64,000 nt of DNA, taken from positions 124,001 through 188,000 of the forward strand of contig NZ_VJZK01000004.1 in the NCBI RefSeq assembly GCF_007109225.1. The letters are read 5' to 3'. The notes under the pieces are model-generated. The model was not told where the DNA came from, did no database searches, and saw only the letters and a list, made by a program, of their open reading frames with translations. How positions within the stretch are numbered: position 1 is the first letter of the stretch; the number at the start of each line of letters is the position of its first letter. This stretch comes from Flavobacterium sp. GT3R68 (lineage in GTDB: Bacteria > Bacteroidota > Bacteroidia > Flavobacteriales > Flavobacteriaceae). The translations under genes were made by a program, and so were the position numbers. Below are positions 60,787-64,000 of this stretch, one piece after another.

Positions 60787-61517
60787 TATTTGAAAATCAT
60801 GATTAGTCTTTCGCTTTCGGTCTTGTGGAATTTTCTCAATTTATAATCCCCAAAAATATCCAATAAAAAGATATCGGACTGTTCCATCATCGTTTCAAAA
60901 TCCTGAAGTCTTAATGCCTGCACTTTTTCTGTGAAATGGAATTTCTGGCCCTGGTCTTCAAAATCAATTTCCTTAAAAATATGATTGTCTTTTACATAGC
61001 GTTTGATGTGAAAGTCAATATTATCAACAGTTTTCACTTCTTCGGGAACTAAATTGGCAATAACGCGATCGACATTCATAAAGTCAATGACTGCAAAACC
61101 ATATTCGGTAAGGCTTTCCTTCATTGCTTTTAAAGTGGTCAGGTTGTCGTCGTCATTTTCAAAATATCCAAAACTGGTAAACAGGTTGAAAATAGCATCA
61201 TATTTCTCATCAAAAGGCAAACGCATATCGTGCTCCTGAAAATGAAGGGTCTTGTTTTCTGATTTTTTAGCGGCAGCAATACTGTTGGCAGATAAATCGG
61301 CTCCGGTTACATCAAATCCCAATTGATTCAGATAAATGGCATGACGTCCTTTTCCGCAAGCCAAATCCAGGATTTTAGCTTCTTCCGGCAAATTCAGATA
61401 ATGTACGATATTGTCCATAAATAATTGGGCTTCATCGTAATCACGGTCTTTATATAGGATGTGGTAATAAGGGCTGTCGAACCAAGAGGCGAACCAGTTA
61501 TTGACTTCTTTTTGCAT
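60786..61517 (-). CDS. Class I SAM-dependent methyltransferase
   Basis: A 243-residue methyltransferase. SAM-binding motif I LDLACGKGRHAIYL, motif II VTGADLSANSIAAA, and the post-I region HDMRLPFDEKYDAIFNLFTSFGYFEN. The N-terminal WFASWFDSPYYHILY stretch is typical for a bacteroidete subgroup. Substrate unknown. Translation of the ZIP transporter starts at its last base. Confidence 0.93.
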   Translation of the reverse strand: MQKEVNNWFASWFDSPYYHILYKDRDYDEAQLFMDNIVHYLNLPEEAKILDLACGKGRHAIYLNQLGFDVTGADLSANSIAAAKKSENKTLHFQEHDMRLPFDEKYDAIFNLFTSFGYFENDDDNLTTLKAMKESLTEYGFAVIDFMNVDRVIANLVPEEVKTVDNIDFHIKRYVKDNHIFKEIDFEDQGQKFHFTEKVQALRLQDFETMMEQSDIFLLDIFGDYKLRKFHKTESERLIMIFK

Positions 61518-61601
61518 TTTTAAAGTTTACAGTTAACGGTTTACAGTTTTTAGTTTAGTTCAATTCTCTGTGCTAAATACTGAAACAGTGCAAATTTAGT
61601 G

Positions 61602-61609
61602 TATTTTTG
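61602..61609 (+). promoter_or_regulatory. -7 promoter element of the rRNA methyltransferase gene (decides its start)
   Basis: TATTTTTG, exact TAnnTTTG. It overlaps the upstream ATG at 61607, so translation begins at ATG 61631. Confidence 0.6.
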
Positions 61610-61630
61610 CACCGAATACTTGATTTTACG

Positions 61631-62809
61631 ATGGAAAATAATTTTAAAATGGTTGCCAAAACCTTTTTTGGTTTTGAAGAAATATTAGCGAAAGAGTTAG
61701 AGATGTTGGGCGCACAAGACGTCGAGCCAGGAGTGAGGATGGTGAGTTTTAAAGGAGATAAAGGGTTTATGTACAAAGCGAATCTGGCTTTGCGTACCGC
61801 TTTGAAAATCCTGAAGCCGATTTATTTCTTCAAAGCAACAAACGAACAGGCTTTGTATAAAGGGATTTCTGGCATTAACTGGTCTAAATTGTTAAATGCG
61901 AACCAGACTTTTGTGATTGATACTACAGTCCATTCGGAATATTTTAACCACTCTGAATTTGTTTCCCAAAAATGTAAAGATGCCATAGTCGATCAGTTCC
62001 GTGAGCGAACAGGTCAGCGTCCAAGTGTTGACAAGGCTTTTCCGGATTTTAGAATCAATATTCATATCGATAAAGACCAGGTTTCAGTAGCATTGGATAC
62101 TTCCGGAAATTCGTTGCACCAACGTGGATACAGAACCGCTACCAATATTGCACCTATAAATGAAGTTTTGGCTGCAGGGATTTTACTGCTTTCCGGTTGG
62201 GATGGCGAAACCGATTTTCTGGATCCGATGTGTGGAAGTGGTACTTTTTTAGCGGAAGCTGCGATGATTGCCTGCAATATTCCGGCAAATATCAACCGCA
62301 AGGAATTTGCTTTCGAAAAATGGAATGATTGGGACAATGATTTGTTTGATACCATTTTGGATTCCCTGATGAAAAAAGTGCGTGAATTCCACCATACGAT
62401 TAAAGGATACGATAAAGCACCAAGTGCCGTAAACAAAGCCAAAGACAATATCAAAAATGCCAATCTGGATGAATATATTAAGATCGACGAAAAGAACTTT
62501 TTTGATACAGAGAAAACATCGGACGGAAAATTGCATATCGTTTTCAATCCACCCTATGATGAACGTTTGGACATTCATATGGAAGAATTCTACAAAAACA
62601 TTGGCGATACCTTAAAGAAAAATTATCCAGGAACCAATGCCTGGTTCATTACTGCAAATCTGGAAGCCTTGAAATATGTTGGATTGAAACCTTCCAGAAA
62701 AATAAAGCTTTTCAATGCCAGTCTGGAAGCCCGTTTGGTGAAATACGAAATGTATGAGGGAAGCAAGAGAACGAAGTTTCAGACCGATAATAATTCATCT
62801 GCAGAATAA
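61631..62809 (+). CDS. THUMP-domain class I RNA methyltransferase (RlmL-like)
   Basis: A 392-residue methyltransferase probably acting on 23S rRNA guanine. N-terminal THUMP-like region (MVAKTFFGFEEILAKELEML to about residue 165), then the methyltransferase domain with GNSLHQRGYR, LDPMCGSGTFLAEAAMIA and the N6/N2-type motif VFNPPYDER. It is shorter than the fused E. coli RlmL/K, lacking the second domain. It starts at MENNFKMVAK; 24 bases upstream extend into the promoter. A small membrane protein follows after 15 bases. Confidence 0.92.
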   Translation: MENNFKMVAKTFFGFEEILAKELEMLGAQDVEPGVRMVSFKGDKGFMYKANLALRTALKILKPIYFFKATNEQALYKGISGINWSKLLNANQTFVIDTTVHSEYFNHSEFVSQKCKDAIVDQFRERTGQRPSVDKAFPDFRINIHIDKDQVSVALDTSGNSLHQRGYRTATNIAPINEVLAAGILLLSGWDGETDFLDPMCGSGTFLAEAAMIACNIPANINRKEFAFEKWNDWDNDLFDTILDSLMKKVREFHHTIKGYDKAPSAVNKAKDNIKNANLDEYIKIDEKNFFDTEKTSDGKLHIVFNPPYDERLDIHMEEFYKNIGDTLKKNYPGTNAWFITANLEALKYVGLKPSRKIKLFNASLEARLVKYEMYEGSKRTKFQTDNNSSAE

Positions 62810-62824
62810 TAAAAATTTTATATA

Positions 62825-63061
62825 ATGAGCAAGTTACAACTAAGAGCCTTCATTTATCAATTATTGTGTTTCGCCATTTTATTCATTGGAATACGCTATC
62901 TGGTAGACAAATATTCTAATTTAACCGGTATTTGGATCCCTGTTACTGCTTTTGTAGTGGGCACTTTGTTGTCTCCCAAATTTCAGGCGGTGAAAACCAA
63001 AGACGGCGAGCGATTGTTTATGAAATGGATTTTTATGAAAGGAATTAAGGTTTTAAAATAA
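62825..63061 (+). CDS. Small two-helix membrane protein
   Basis: A 78-residue protein with two helices (FIYQLLCFAILFIGIRYLV, WIPVTAFVVGTLLSPKFQ), then a charged tail (KDGERLFMKWIFMKGIKVL). The motif SPKFQAVKTKDGERLFMKWIF seems conserved in flavobacteria (from family knowledge). Function unknown. It probably shares the methyltransferase transcript. Confidence 0.75.
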   Translation: MSKLQLRAFIYQLLCFAILFIGIRYLVDKYSNLTGIWIPVTAFVVGTLLSPKFQAVKTKDGERLFMKWIFMKGIKVLK

Positions 63062-63076
63062 TTTTTTTTCGAGCAT

Positions 63077-63127
63077 AAAAAACCGCAATGAATTCAAAGT
63101 AGTTTTGTTTTCATTGCGGTTTTGTTT
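63077..63127. terminator. Terminator hairpin between convergent genes
   Basis: AACCGCAATGA pairs with TCATTGCGGTT around a loop of about 20 bases, with a T-rich tail. Confidence 0.75.
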
Positions 63128-63140
63128 TAGAATATCTTTT

Positions 63141-63968
63141 TTACTTCTTGGCTTCGGCCTTCTTTTCTTCTACTTTTTTTGGAGCGATTTTCTTTTTGTA
63201 AATAGGTAAAAAGTACGAAACAGTATAATTAAATCCTACCCCAAAATCACCATTATAGGTTCTGTTAAATCCGGGAATGTATAAGTTATCAAAGTTTTCC
63301 GGTTTTTTATTCGAAACCAATCGGTTTAATCGCATACTGAAACCCACATAAATATTATTAAATACTTCGGCTTTTACTCCGGCAACGACTTCCACCCATT
63401 GTGCTGATAATCCATCGTATTTTTGTCCCGAAAGAATAGTGGCAGTTTCGCCAAAATACTGACTGGTATTGTAAATCTTGTAGCTGTTCAGGGTCTGACT
63501 AAACGTACTGACTCCATAGCGCAAGCCGATGTAAATCATGTTTTCCATATCCAGCCAGTTTTCATACCCGTTGTAATCAAACCCTGCTTTGAAGTAGGAT
63601 CCATTAGTAGTGAAATTTAGCCTGTCGTCATCGGTTGTTTTGTTTTCATTACCCAATTCAGCTGCCAGATAATAATTTTTGGCCAAACGGTAATCACCGA
63701 CAAATTCCAAACCTTTATAATCTTCTTCATATATCGAACGGGCAATTTTAGACAAATCGATACCCACACGAACACCATAACGCTCCGTTTTCGGTGGAAT
63801 GCTATCTTTCTTATTTTCCTGTTTGACAGTTGATTTCTGGTTAGGAATAGTGCCGACCACTTTATTTCTTTTGGTAAGGCTGTCGGTCTTCGTTATCTCT
63901 TGCGAATGCGCCAAAAATGACAGCAGCACAATCAATACACTAAAAGTAAATCTTGATGTGTGTGTCAT
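63141..63968 (-). CDS. DUF6048-like outer-membrane beta-barrel protein
   Basis: A 275-residue protein: signal peptide (THTSRFTFSVLIVLLSFLAHSQ), a charged spacer with Lys/Thr, then beta-strands (YGVRVGIDLSKIARSIY, YLAAELGNENKT, YFKAGFDYNGY, MIYIGLRYGVST, WVEVVAGVKAEVF) and a Lys/Glu-rich C-terminal tail. RYGVRVGIDLSKIARS is typical of DUF6048. The start at 63968 (MTHTSRF) fits the signal peptide; the frame extends 9 codons further. Its upstream neighbour is outside the window. Function unknown. Confidence 0.8.
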   Translation of the reverse strand: MTHTSRFTFSVLIVLLSFLAHSQEITKTDSLTKRNKVVGTIPNQKSTVKQENKKDSIPPKTERYGVRVGIDLSKIARSIYEEDYKGLEFVGDYRLAKNYYLAAELGNENKTTDDDRLNFTTNGSYFKAGFDYNGYENWLDMENMIYIGLRYGVSTFSQTLNSYKIYNTSQYFGETATILSGQKYDGLSAQWVEVVAGVKAEVFNNIYVGFSMRLNRLVSNKKPENFDNLYIPGFNRTYNGDFGVGFNYTVSYFLPIYKKKIAPKKVEEKKAEAKK

Positions 63969-64000
63969 TTTCGTTTTCGATATTAGAAGTTTCAACAGTT

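Noticed and set aside
1-64000. rRNA or tRNA genes
   Set aside because: Reading through the intergenic regions on both strands showed no tRNA T-loop plus acceptor pattern and no rRNA segments.

Overview
The window is a 64 kb stretch of a Flavobacteriia chromosome, most likely Flavobacterium or a close relative. The base composition is AT-rich. Promoters carry the Bacteroidetes -7 element TAnnTTTG (TATCTTTG, TAACTTTG, TATTTTTG). One secreted peptidase ends in a T9SS sorting domain, and many proteins are Bacteroidetes-restricted types (DUF4834, DUF6048, DUF6095, DUF6146, DUF6787, TIGR02757, BatA). No rRNA, tRNA, CRISPR array, prophage or transposase was seen. Nearly all of it reads as chromosomal core with short operons on both strands.

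Layout. 1-2.3 kb: a DEAD-box helicase running off the left edge and rdgB. 2.4-3.45 kb: a long non-coding region with four tandem, promoter- and terminator-bearing copies of a structured small RNA gene, the most unusual feature of the window. 3.4-8.8 kb: NYN/LOTUS protein, a serine-palmitoyltransferase-like enzyme, a lipoprotein, a GNAT protein and an outer-membrane barrel. 8.8-14.1 kb: YfhO-like membrane protein, glycosyltransferase and polysaccharide flippase in one operon (envelope glycan work). 14.2-25 kb: secreted protein, iron permease-like protein, T9SS peptidase, uvrA, an ECF-type sigma factor with a 47-residue companion, nth, bcp, a conserved 486-residue protein and an MBL-fold hydrolase.

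25-30.6 kb: an operon BatA-like / degenerate dihydroorotase / DUF4870 / esterase, and a second DEAD-box-family helicase. 30.7-35 kb: a tightly overlapped four-gene operon of HEAT-repeat membrane protein, processive GT2 synthase, TPR plus beta-barrel (YaiO-like) outer-membrane protein and a receiver-only response regulator, which looks like a compact exopolysaccharide synthesis and export system. 35-45.2 kb: TIGR02757, FAD oxidase, LolD-like ATPase, secreted MsrA, small membrane proteins, serC/serA, LuxC-like acyl-CoA reductase divergent from a ferredoxin. 45.4-55.4 kb: TonB-dependent receptor, ychF, FMN reductase, parE-parC and a glycine-zipper lipoprotein. 55.5-64 kb: TerC, a murQ operon that includes a Qnr-like pentapeptide-repeat protein, ZIP transporter, two methyltransferases and DUF6048.

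A second non-coding theme runs through the window: at least five copies (about 4.3, 14.1, 37.4, 41.9 and 60.0 kb) of an interspersed element with conserved flanks (GAAACGG-ATCC on the left, AGTG-A-AGC on the right) around a hairpin whose sequence changes but whose pairing is kept. It sits in intergenic gaps, often hard against stop codons. Several annotated start codons were moved downstream because the longer reading frame would begin inside a -7 promoter element or a terminator.
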